Shown here piece by piece: positions 24,811 through 32,541 of a stretch of DNA of 64,000 nucleotides. How positions within the stretch are numbered: position 1 is the first letter of the stretch; each line of letters starts with the position of its first letter. The translations under genes and the position numbers were made by a program. The DNA is from Methylocystis sp. B8 (GTDB lineage Bacteria > Pseudomonadota > Alphaproteobacteria > Rhizobiales > Beijerinckiaceae): contig NZ_VBTZ01000001.1 in assembly GCF_005771425.1 (NCBI RefSeq), positions 310,001-374,000 of the forward strand, read 5' to 3'. The notes beneath the pieces are model-generated. The model was given only the letters and a program-made list of their open reading frames with translations. It made no database searches and was not told the DNA's origin.

Positions 24811-27207
24811 ATGAGTTTCGTGGCGGAGCAATCGCAGGCGCTCGAATTTCGGGTGCGTGGTCGCGTGCAGGGCGTCGGCTTTCGCCCGACGGTCTGGAGG
24901 ATGGCGCGTGAACTTGGCCTTGCCGGCGAGGTTCTCAACGACGGCGAGGGCGTATTGATCCGCGTCAGCGGCGATCAATCGCAAATTGTGGCGTTACTTC
25001 GACAAATCGAGCGAGAACCGCCGCCGCTTGCTCATATCGATGGCATCGAGAGGCAACGATACAGCGGTAAGCTGCCGCTGGATTTCCGCATCGCCGAAAG
25101 CATCGGCGGAAACGCCCGCACGCAAGTCGCGCCAGACGCGGCGCTCTGCGCGGCCTGCGCGGCGGAGTTGCGCGATCCCAGCGAGCGCCGCTTTCGCTAT
25201 CCTTTCACCAATTGCACGCATTGCGGACCGCGACTCAGCATTGTGACGGCCATTCCCTATGACCGTGCGACGACGACAATGGCGCCATTCGCGCTATGCG
25301 AAGCGTGCGAGGCGGAATACCGCAATCCAAGGGATCGTCGTTTTCACGCCGAAGCTGTGGCATGTTCGGCGTGCGGTCCGACCGCATCGTTCATTGCCTT
25401 AGGCCAGGATGACCTTCCGCGCGACGGCGACGGCGACGCGATCGAAGTTGCGGCCCGCTTCATCGCGCGAGGCGACATCATCGCCGTGAAGGGGCTCGGC
25501 GGCTATCATCTGGCGTGCGACGCAACGAATCCTGAGACTGTCGCGCGTCTACGTCTGCTGAAACGCCGTGACGCAAAGCCTTTTGCGCTGATGGCGCGCG
25601 ATCTTGCCGTGATACGTCGCTACTGCGCGGTTGATGCTCTCGAGGAGCGCGAACTCACGAGTGTCGAAGCCCCGATTGTTCTGCTGCGGGCGACGGGTCA
25701 GAAGCGCCTGCCTCAGGCTGTAGCGCCCGGACTCGATACGCTCGGCTTCATGCTGCCGACGACGCCGTTGCATTTATTATTGATAGAGCAGTTCGAGCAT
25801 CCGCTCGTGATGACGAGCGGCAATATTTCGGAGGAGCCTGCGGTCGTCGATGACGCCGAGGCGTGTCGACAACTTGCCGATATCGCATCTTTCGCTTTGA
25901 CGCATGATCGCGCTATCGCCAATCGGGTCGATGACTCGGTCGTGCGGATCATGGGCGAGCGATCGAGAGTTCTTCGCCGCTCTCGCGGCTACGCGCCGGC
26001 ATCGCTTCGGTTACCCAAGGGCTTTGAGAGCGCGCCTGACCTGCTCGCGATGGGCGGCGAGCTGAAGTCTACGTTCTGTCTGCTCAAGGACGGAGAGGCG
26101 GTTCTGTCGCAGCATCAGGGCGATCTCGAAAACGCTGCGACGTTCAATGACTATCGAAAGAATCTCTCTCTCTATGAGCGAATGTTCGATCACGCGGCGT
26201 CCGCGATCGTGATCGACCGGCATCCGGAGTATCTTTCGTCGAAACTAGGGCGCGTCGAGGCCGAAAGACGCGGCGCACAGCTGATTGAGGCGCAACATCA
26301 TCACGCTCACGTCGCCGCCTGCCTTGCCGAGAACGGCCGACCGCTCGAGGCGCCGCCGGCGCTCGGGATCGTGCTCGACGGCCTCGGCTTTGGCGACGAC
26401 GGCGCGATATGGGGCGGGGAATTTTTACTGGCGGATTATCATGGCTATGAGCGGCTGGCGCGATTGAAGCCGATCGCTATGCCCGGGGGCGCTCAGGCGG
26501 CGCGCGAGCCCTGGCGCAATCTTTATGCGCATCTCAGAGCGGCGGGCGAGCTCAACGCTGCACGCCTGGCAGACGAATGGATCGCATTCGAAGGCAAGCC
26601 TCTTGCGACGATCGACAGAATGATCGCGCAAGGCGTCAATTCGCCGCTAGCCTCCTCTTGCGGTCGTTTGTTCGATGCGGTCGCAGCGGCGATCGGCGTC
26701 TGCGCCGACCGTCAGGCTTATGAAGGCGAGGCGGCGGCGCAAATCGAGGCGCTTGCGGCCACGGCGTTGAACGAAGACAGCGGCTATCAGTTTGACATTT
26801 CCGGGTCTGAACTCATTGAGATCGACCCGGCGCCAATGTGGCGCGCGATACGCGATGATCTGCGGGAAGAAGTTGCTGCATCAGCGATCACTCGCCGGTT
26901 CCACCTTGGCCTTGAAAATGCGATCGGTGAAGTCGTCGCGCGGCTAGCGGACGAGCGAGGTTTTGAAACGGTGGCGCTTTCCGGCGGATGCTTCCAGAAT
27001 CGCCTACTCTTTGAAAGCGTCCACGAGAGTTTGCGAGAAGCAGGATACGAGGTGCTGACCCATGCTGACGCGCCCGCCAACGACGGCGGGCTCTCGCTGG
27101 GCCAGGCCGCGATCGGCGCCGCACGTCTGATGAGAACAGCTGACCTGAAAAGAGCTGGAGAGAACCACACATGTGTCTCGGCATTCCCGGCTGCATCGTT
27201 AGCATAG
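24811..27207 (+). CDS. hypF: Carbamoyltransferase HypF (hydrogenase cyanide-ligand synthesis)
   Basis: HypF turns carbamoyl phosphate into a carbamoyl group on HypE, the source of the CN ligands of the NiFe site. The 798 residues show the full domain order: acylphosphatase (RVRGRVQGVGFRPTVWRMA, about 11-29), two zinc fingers (CAACAAEL with CTHCGP, and CEACEAEY with CSACGP, about 110-195), a YrdC domain (GDIIAVKGLGGYHLACDA), and a Kae1-like domain (HHHAHVAACLAENG; VLDGLGFGDDGAIWGGEF). The ATG at 24811 begins 15 bases after the 35-residue membrane gene. The C-terminus overlaps hypC by 37 bases. Confidence 0.97.
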   Translation: MSFVAEQSQALEFRVRGRVQGVGFRPTVWRMARELGLAGEVLNDGEGVLIRVSGDQSQIVALLRQIEREPPPLAHIDGIERQRYSGKLPLDFRIAESIGGNARTQVAPDAALCAACAAELRDPSERRFRYPFTNCTHCGPRLSIVTAIPYDRATTTMAPFALCEACEAEYRNPRDRRFHAEAVACSACGPTASFIALGQDDLPRDGDGDAIEVAARFIARGDIIAVKGLGGYHLACDATNPETVARLRLLKRRDAKPFALMARDLAVIRRYCAVDALEERELTSVEAPIVLLRATGQKRLPQAVAPGLDTLGFMLPTTPLHLLLIEQFEHPLVMTSGNISEEPAVVDDAEACRQLADIASFALTHDRAIANRVDDSVVRIMGERSRVLRRSRGYAPASLRLPKGFESAPDLLAMGGELKSTFCLLKDGEAVLSQHQGDLENAATFNDYRKNLSLYERMFDHAASAIVIDRHPEYLSSKLGRVEAERRGAQLIEAQHHHAHVAACLAENGRPLEAPPALGIVLDGLGFGDDGAIWGGEFLLADYHGYERLARLKPIAMPGGAQAAREPWRNLYAHLRAAGELNAARLADEWIAFEGKPLATIDRMIAQGVNSPLASSCGRLFDAVAAAIGVCADRQAYEGEAAAQIEALAATALNEDSGYQFDISGSELIEIDPAPMWRAIRDDLREEVAASAITRRFHLGLENAIGEVVARLADERGFETVALSGGCFQNRLLFESVHESLREAGYEVLTHADAPANDGGLSLGQAAIGAARLMRTADLKRAGENHTCVSAFPAASLA

Positions 27208-27476
27208 ACAATGCAGACGATCTCATCGCGACCGTCGACGTGAGCGGGGTGCGCCGGCAGATCAATATCAGCTGCGTCGTCGATGACGCGCATCCTGTTG
27301 ACTCTTGCGTCGGCGATTGGGTTCTCGTGCATGTCGGCTTTGCAATGAGCCGGATCAACGAGGCGGAGGCCGCCGAGACGCTGAGGCTGCTTAAAGAACT
27401 CGGCGATCTGCAGGCCGAGCTTGAAAATATGCGAACGCCGGCCGACGCAGTTACGGCGGAGGAACAGGGCTCATGA
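27171..27476 (+). CDS. hypC: Hydrogenase maturation chaperone HypC
   Basis: HypC shuttles the Fe(CN)2CO unit between HypD and the large subunit. The 101-residue protein starts with MCLGIPG, in which the N-terminal Cys2 is the essential iron ligand. A small beta-barrel and a C-terminal helix (RINEAEAAETLRLLKELGD) follow. The start is inside hypF (37-base overlap) with GGAGAG upstream. The tail is somewhat longer than the ~75-90 residues usual for HypC. The ATGA at the end overlaps the SIS gene. Confidence 0.95.
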   Translation: MCLGIPGCIVSIDNADDLIATVDVSGVRRQINISCVVDDAHPVDSCVGDWVLVHVGFAMSRINEAEAAETLRLLKELGDLQAELENMRTPADAVTAEEQGS

Positions 27477-28159
27477 CCAGCAAGAGCGCATTGGAGCTCC
27501 TTTATCCGTTCCTGCATGGCAAAGAGCAGGATCCTGCCGCCGTCGACGCGGCCTTGCTGCATTCGATCGAAGAAAAGGCGCGCGAGTCGCGCGAGACAAA
27601 TGCGAATTTTTTTGCCGAACGGGCGACTGTTCTGCTCGGCGCGGCAAAGGCGCTCGCCGCCGTTTATCGCCGCGGTGGCAGGATGTTCACCATGGGCAAC
27701 GGCGGCTCGAGCTGCGACGCGTCCCACGTGGCCGTCGAGTTTCTCCATCCAATCACCGCCGGTCGGCCGGCGCTCGCGGCCATAAATCTTACCGCCGACG
27801 TTGCGATGAATTTCGCAGTCGCCAATGACGTCGGATTCGAGCATGTTTTCGTGCGTCAGCTTATCGCACATGCGCGTGAGGGAGATGGACTCATCGGGCT
27901 CTCCACGAGCGGCAATTCCGCAAATCTGATCGCCGCCTTTGTCAAGGCGAGGGAGATGGGTCTGACGACCATTGGCTTTTCCGGTGGTGACGGCGGCAAG
28001 ATGACGAACGTCTGCGATCACTGCCTTGTCGTGCCAACCATGTCGGTTCACCGCATTCAGGAGTGTCACGTCGCCGCCTACCACATCCTCTGGGATCTCG
28101 TTCACACGCTGCTCGCCGGCGATCGCGGCTCGGCCATAGACAAGGATGTCGCCGCATGA
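27473..28159 (+). CDS. SIS-domain protein, GmhA/DiaA-like, within the hyp genes
   Basis: This 228-residue single SIS domain has the sugar-phosphate motif MGNGGSSCDASHVAVEFLHP, a second phosphate loop GLSTSGNSANLIAAFV, and near the C-terminus HRIQECHVAAYHILWDLVH. The His/Glu and Gln/His pattern is close to that of sedoheptulose-7-phosphate isomerase GmhA. Yet the gene lies between hypC and hypD with ATGA overlaps on both sides, far from any lipopolysaccharide gene. A role tied to hydrogenase maturation or regulation, or a sugar-phosphate ligand, is therefore likely. Its substrate is unknown. Confidence 0.85.
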   Translation: MTSKSALELLYPFLHGKEQDPAAVDAALLHSIEEKARESRETNANFFAERATVLLGAAKALAAVYRRGGRMFTMGNGGSSCDASHVAVEFLHPITAGRPALAAINLTADVAMNFAVANDVGFEHVFVRQLIAHAREGDGLIGLSTSGNSANLIAAFVKAREMGLTTIGFSGGDGGKMTNVCDHCLVVPTMSVHRIQECHVAAYHILWDLVHTLLAGDRGSAIDKDVAA

Positions 28160-29301
28160 AATTCGTCGACGAGTTTCGCGATCGGGCAAAGGCCGAAATC
28201 CTGGTCAAGGAGATCGAAAGGCTACTTGCGCGAATGAAGCGCGATGAAACTCGGCCGTTACAGATCATGGAAGTTTGCGGCGGGCACACGCATTCGATTT
28301 TCCGATACGGCGTTGAAGGGATGCTGCCGAAATCCATCGAACTGGTGCATGGGCCAGGCTGTCCGGTCTGCGTGCTGCCAATGGGACGCGTCGATGATTG
28401 CGTCGCCATCGCCGAGCGGCCCGAGGTGATTTTCACAACTTTTGGCGACGCCATGCGCGTGCCGGGCTCCCGAAAGAGTTTGCTTCAGGCCAAGGCCGAC
28501 GGCTGTGACATGCGGATGGTTTATTCGCCGATGGACGCGCTGGGGATCGCACGTCAAAACCCCACGCGGGAGGTGGTGTTCTTCGGCATCGGCTTCGAGA
28601 CGACCATGCCGTCGACGGCGTTAACCGTGCTGCAGGCCGAGCGCGAAGGGATCAAGAACTTTTCGGTCTTTTGCAACCACATCACCATCGTTCCGACGAT
28701 CAAGGCGATTCTCGACAGTCCAGACCTGCGGCTCGACGGATTTCTGGGACCGGGGCACGTTTCGATGGTGATCGGCGATGCGCCTTACGAATTTATCGCG
28801 CGCTACTATAAAAGGCCGATGGTGATCGCGGGATTTGAACCTCTCGACATTCTACAATCGATCTGGATGTTGCTGAGGCAGATCGACGAAGGGCGTTGCG
28901 AGATCGAAAATCAATATGCGCGGGTGGCGCCGCGGGCCGGTAACGCCGTGGCGCTCGAGGCGGTTGCGCAAGTGTACGAACTTCGCGAGTTTTTCGAATG
29001 GCGCGGTCTCGGGTCGATCGACCACTCGGGCGTGAAGATCCGAGAGGCCTATGCGCGCTTCGACGCCGAGCGCAAATTTGCGGTGCCAAACGCACGGATA
29101 GCCGATCCCAAGTCCTGCCAATGCGGCGAAGTCCTTAAGGGCGTTATCAAACCGTGGGAGTGCAAGGTTTTCGGTCGCGCTTGCACGCCCGAGACGCCGC
29201 TCGGCGCGCTGATGGTGTCGTCCGAGGGCGCATGCGCCGCCTATTATCAATATGGCGGCGTGAAGCGCGGACGCGACGAAGCGGAGGCGAGCGCCGCATG
29301 A
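28156..29301 (+). CDS. hypD: Hydrogenase maturation protein HypD
   Basis: HypD carries a [4Fe-4S] cluster and is the scaffold on which Fe(CN)2CO is built with HypC. The 381-residue protein has MEVCGGHTHSIFRYG (Fe-binding Cys), GPGCPVCVLPMGRVDDC (redox cysteines), and GFETTMPSTA. The C-terminal cluster ligands lie in SCQCGEVLKGVIKPWECKVF, GRACTPETPLG and EGACAAYYQYGG. ATG at 28156 is fixed by the ATGA overlap with the SIS gene and by family similarity starting at once (MKFVDEFRD). Confidence 0.97.
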   Translation: MKFVDEFRDRAKAEILVKEIERLLARMKRDETRPLQIMEVCGGHTHSIFRYGVEGMLPKSIELVHGPGCPVCVLPMGRVDDCVAIAERPEVIFTTFGDAMRVPGSRKSLLQAKADGCDMRMVYSPMDALGIARQNPTREVVFFGIGFETTMPSTALTVLQAEREGIKNFSVFCNHITIVPTIKAILDSPDLRLDGFLGPGHVSMVIGDAPYEFIARYYKRPMVIAGFEPLDILQSIWMLLRQIDEGRCEIENQYARVAPRAGNAVALEAVAQVYELREFFEWRGLGSIDHSGVKIREAYARFDAERKFAVPNARIADPKSCQCGEVLKGVIKPWECKVFGRACTPETPLGALMVSSEGACAAYYQYGGVKRGRDEAEASAA

Positions 29302-30368
29302 ATATGGTCTCCTTCCCGTTCCGACGTCCACGCGGCAAGGTGCATGCGCCAACCGTCACGTTGGCGCATGGCGGCGGCGGCAAGGCGATGAAGGATTTGG
29401 TCGACGACGTCTTCGTCGAGGCCTTCGATAACCCATTATTGGCGCTGCTCGACGATTCTGCGCAGATCGACCTCTTGGGCCTTGCCCAATATGGCGATCG
29501 CCTCGCTTTCACGACGGATTCATTTGTTATTGATCCGCTGGTGTTCCCTGGAGGCGACATTGGCAGGCTTGCGGTCTGCGGCACGGTGAACGACCTTGCC
29601 GTGGGCGGCGCGCTTCCACTTTATCTCTCTTGTGCGGTGATTGTGGAGGAAGGCGTTTCCATCGACTTGCTGCGCCAAATCGCCAAGTCAATGGCGACAA
29701 CTGCGCAGGAAGCGGGGGTGAAGATCGTCACTGGCGACACCAAGGTCGTGAACAAGGGCGCTTGCGATCGAATATTCATCACGACGACCGGCATTGGCGT
29801 CGTCGCAGCGGGCGTCGAGCTTGGCGTCCATCGCGCCAGATTAGGCGATGCGGTACTCGTCAACGGGCTTCTCGGCGATCACGGCGCTGCAATCCTTGGC
29901 GCGCGCGGCGACATGGCGTTGCAGTCGCCGATCGAAAGCGATTGCGCACCGCTGCAGGATCTTGTCGCCAGCCTGCTCGACGCGGCGCCGAACACGCGGT
30001 TCATTCGCGATCCGACGCGAGGCGGCATCGCGACCGTGCTCAATGAAATCGCCGAAGCCGCTCAGGTCGCCATCGAAATCGACGAGATGGCCACGCCGCT
30101 TCGCGATGAGGTACGAGGCTTTTGTGAAATACTTGGGCTCGATCCGCTCTATCTGGCCAACGAAGGCAAGATCGTCGCGATTACGCCGCCCGACGAGGCC
30201 GAGCAGGCGATCGATGCGATGCGCGCGCACCCGCTAGGACGACAGGCGGCCATTATCGGCAATGTCGTCGCCGGCGAGCCGGCGGGTCGCGTCACCATGC
30301 GCACCATTTTCGGCGGCCGCCGCATCGTTGACATGCTGGTCGGCGAGCAATTGCCGCGCATCTGCTAA
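29298..30368 (+). CDS. hypE: Hydrogenase maturation protein HypE (carbamoyl dehydratase)
   Basis: HypE accepts the carbamoyl group from HypF on its C-terminal cysteine and dehydrates it with ATP to a thiocyanate, the CN donor. The 356 residues show the PurM-like fold. The N-terminal LAHGGGGKAMKDLVDDVF and the core motifs GDIGRLAVCGTVNDLAVGG and DPTRGGIATVLNEIA are present. The protein ends in the invariant PRIC with the reactive cysteine last. It overlaps hypD by ATGA and lies 10 bases before hypA. Confidence 0.97.
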   Translation: MNMVSFPFRRPRGKVHAPTVTLAHGGGGKAMKDLVDDVFVEAFDNPLLALLDDSAQIDLLGLAQYGDRLAFTTDSFVIDPLVFPGGDIGRLAVCGTVNDLAVGGALPLYLSCAVIVEEGVSIDLLRQIAKSMATTAQEAGVKIVTGDTKVVNKGACDRIFITTTGIGVVAAGVELGVHRARLGDAVLVNGLLGDHGAAILGARGDMALQSPIESDCAPLQDLVASLLDAAPNTRFIRDPTRGGIATVLNEIAEAAQVAIEIDEMATPLRDEVRGFCEILGLDPLYLANEGKIVAITPPDEAEQAIDAMRAHPLGRQAAIIGNVVAGEPAGRVTMRTIFGGRRIVDMLVGEQLPRIC

Positions 30369-30378
30369 AGGAGCCGAC

Positions 30379-30717
30379 GTGCACGAACTCTCGATCGTTT
30401 GCAGCATCGTCGAACTGGCGTCTGAGGCCGCCGAGGGCCGCGCCGTGCGCCGCGTGACGATCGAGATCGGCAAATTGTCGGGCGTTGAGCCGGAAGCCGT
30501 CGCCTTCTGCTTTCCGGAGGTCGCTCGAGGCACGCCACTCGAGGACGCGACGCTGGACATCCGCGAAGTCGAGGCCGAGGCGCGTTGCGACATCTGCGGC
30601 GCCGAGTTTCCCACGCCCGACATGCTCTCGGCGTGTCCTTGCGGCTCTCGTCAGTTTGAGCGCTTGCGCGGCGACGAGCTGAATATCAAAAGCATCGAAA
30701 TTGAAGAGGCTGCATAA
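30379..30717 (+). CDS. hypA: Hydrogenase nickel-insertion protein HypA
   Basis: HypA delivers nickel to the large subunit together with HypB. The start is GTG: the frame reads (M)HELSIVCSIVELA, so the N-terminal amine and His2 needed for nickel binding are preserved. The zinc site uses two CxxC pairs, CDICG and CPCG (the second as C-P-C, with a cysteine a few residues before in LSACPCG). The C-terminus is GDELNIKSIEIEE. It has 112 residues, normal length. Stop and hypB start overlap in TAATG. Confidence 0.94.
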   Translation: MHELSIVCSIVELASEAAEGRAVRRVTIEIGKLSGVEPEAVAFCFPEVARGTPLEDATLDIREVEAEARCDICGAEFPTPDMLSACPCGSRQFERLRGDELNIKSIEIEEAA

Positions 30718-31646
30718 TGTGCACGAGCTGCGGCTGCCAAGGGCAGGGGACCACGATGACCAATCTGCAGACCGGCGCAAGCGCGGAGATCGCGGGGCCC
30801 GAGCATGGTCGGCATGGCCATGGTCATTCGCATGGCGCGGGCGATCATGGCCACGATCATTCTCGTGGTGAGCATCATCACGCTCATGAAGAACATCATC
30901 ATGCTCACGGGATTGATCACAGCCACGCACATTCTCACGATCATAGCCATCATGATCATGCTCACGAGCATTCCCACGGCCGCGTGGACATGGAAGCGCG
31001 GATTCTCGCGAAGAACGACGCAATCGCCGCCAAATGTCGGGCCTGGCTCGCAGGCCGCGAGATCGTGGCGCTCAATCTTCTCAGTTCGCCCGGCGCCGGA
31101 AAGACGACGCTGTTGGAGCGCGCCATCACGGACTTATCGTGCGAACTGCCGCTGTTTGTCATCGAGGGCGATCAGGCGACGTCGAATGACGGCGAGCGCA
31201 TTCGCGCGGCGGGCGGGCCGGTGGTTCAGGTCAATACCGGGACTGGATGCCATCTCGACGCGGAAATGATCGCGCGCGCCCTTTCCGAACTCAAGCCGAG
31301 CGTGGGTTCGCTCGTGTTTATCGAAAACGTCGGCAATCTCGTATGTCCGGCCCTCTTCGATCTTGGCGAACACGCCAAGGCTGTGACTTTTTCAACGACG
31401 GAGGGCGAAGACAAGCCGCTCAAATATCCGCATATGTTCAGCGCCGCGAAGGTGGTCATCTTCAATAAGATCGATCTTTTGCCGCATCTCGATTTTTCGA
31501 TGGAGCGGGCGAGAGAAAATGTTCTCCGCGTCAATCCAGACGCTGAGATCGTTGAAGTCTCCGCCAAGACGGGCGCAGGCATGCAGGCGCTGTACGGTTG
31601 GATTCGCGCGCAGCTAACGGCAGCCAAACAATCTATTCTCGTTTGA
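30717..31646 (+). CDS. hypB: Hydrogenase nickel GTPase HypB with long histidine tract
   Basis: HypB is a GTPase that drives nickel transfer to HypA and the hydrogenase. The N-terminal MCTSCGCQ is the high-affinity nickel motif. Residues about 28-90 hold some 27 histidines in Asp/Gly/Ser/Ala-rich repeats, a nickel-storage segment as in rhizobial HypB/HypB-nickelin. The G-domain follows with LSSPGAGKTTLLERA (P-loop), VIEGDQATSND, NTGTGCHLDAEM (metal site) and NKIDLLPH. It has 309 residues and is the last gene of the cluster, ending 13 bases from the convergent transglutaminase gene. Confidence 0.97.
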   Translation: MCTSCGCQGQGTTMTNLQTGASAEIAGPEHGRHGHGHSHGAGDHGHDHSRGEHHHAHEEHHHAHGIDHSHAHSHDHSHHDHAHEHSHGRVDMEARILAKNDAIAAKCRAWLAGREIVALNLLSSPGAGKTTLLERAITDLSCELPLFVIEGDQATSNDGERIRAAGGPVVQVNTGTGCHLDAEMIARALSELKPSVGSLVFIENVGNLVCPALFDLGEHAKAVTFSTTEGEDKPLKYPHMFSAAKVVIFNKIDLLPHLDFSMERARENVLRVNPDAEIVEVSAKTGAGMQALYGWIRAQLTAAKQSILV

Positions 31647-31659
31647 AGACAACTTCATT

Positions 31660-32541
31660 TTAAATCGCCGCCTCTTTAACATCGACGCTGACGTCCAAAT
31701 CTTGACCGCCGGCGCCAAGAATTACGCCGTCGATCGGCGAAACATCCGCATAGTCGCGTCCGATGGCGATAGCGATATGGTCATTTCCGACCGCCATGGC
31801 GTTCGTAGGATCAAGGTCGAGGAAGCCAAATTCTGGTCCGCACCAAACAGACACCCACGCATGGGTTGAATCGGCGCCTTCCAGCCGCGCCTGGCCAGGA
31901 GCGGCGACGGTGCGAAGATAGCCGCTGACATAGGCTGCCGGCAGGCCGAGGCCGCGTAGAGCCGCGATCATGATGTGTGCGAAGTCCTGACAGACCCCAC
32001 GGCGGCGCGCGAAGGCCTGCGCGATAGGGGTAGCGACATGCGTCGCATCCGTATCGTAGGCGAAATCGGCGTGGACGCGCATCATCAGTTCAAGCGCGCC
32101 TTCGAGAAGAGGCCGACCGGGCGAAAAGCTTTCTCGCGCGTAATTCGTCGCCGCGTCGAACAGCGGCGCGAAGCGGCTCACATAGATGTAATGGGCGGGA
32201 GACGAAGCCGCGAGTACGTTCGATGCATAAGCTGCGTTCCTCACGATTTCCCATGCCGGCGTCAACGCCGGAGCAGGGGGTGGCGCCCGATCCACCTCGA
32301 CGCGCGCCGCGAGGGCGATTTGCAGTTTCGTGTGGGGCTTGAGAATGTGCGCCTCGCAAACACGATTTCCGTGAAAGTCGATCCTGTCGCTGACGACTTC
32401 AGCCGCTGGCGACAGCTCGATACGATCGGACAGCACGGTTTGACCACGATCATTACGTGGGAGCAGACGCATGGCGCAACGCGCCGAAGCGACAGGTGCG
32501 TCATAATTGTACGTCGTGCGATGGGCGATGTCGTATATCAC
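31660..32541 (-). CDS. Transglutaminase-like cysteine protease-fold protein
   Basis: This soluble 293-residue protein has the bacterial transglutaminase N-terminal beta-domain (YDIAHRTTYNYDAPVASARC) and the catalytic core: Cys in RRGVCQDFAHIMIAALRGLG, His in DSTHAWVSVW, and Asp in FLDLDPTNA. No signal peptide is present. GTG at 32541 is chosen because it overlaps the stop of the ATP-grasp gene (GTGA) and similarity begins right after it. It is the third gene of a set of proteins whose joint reaction (amide formation or hydrolysis) has not been settled. The substrate is unknown. Confidence 0.88.
   Translation of the reverse strand: MIYDIAHRTTYNYDAPVASARCAMRLLPRNDRGQTVLSDRIELSPAAEVVSDRIDFHGNRVCEAHILKPHTKLQIALAARVEVDRAPPPAPALTPAWEIVRNAAYASNVLAASSPAHYIYVSRFAPLFDAATNYARESFSPGRPLLEGALELMMRVHADFAYDTDATHVATPIAQAFARRRGVCQDFAHIMIAALRGLGLPAAYVSGYLRTVAAPGQARLEGADSTHAWVSVWCGPEFGFLDLDPTNAMAVGNDHIAIAIGRDYADVSPIDGVILGAGGQDLDVSVDVKEAAI

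Noticed and set aside
30798-30986. Short CAT/GAT-rich tandem pattern resembling a CRISPR-like or satellite repeat
   Set aside because: It is the codon pattern of the histidine tract of HypB; no spacers and no constant repeat.
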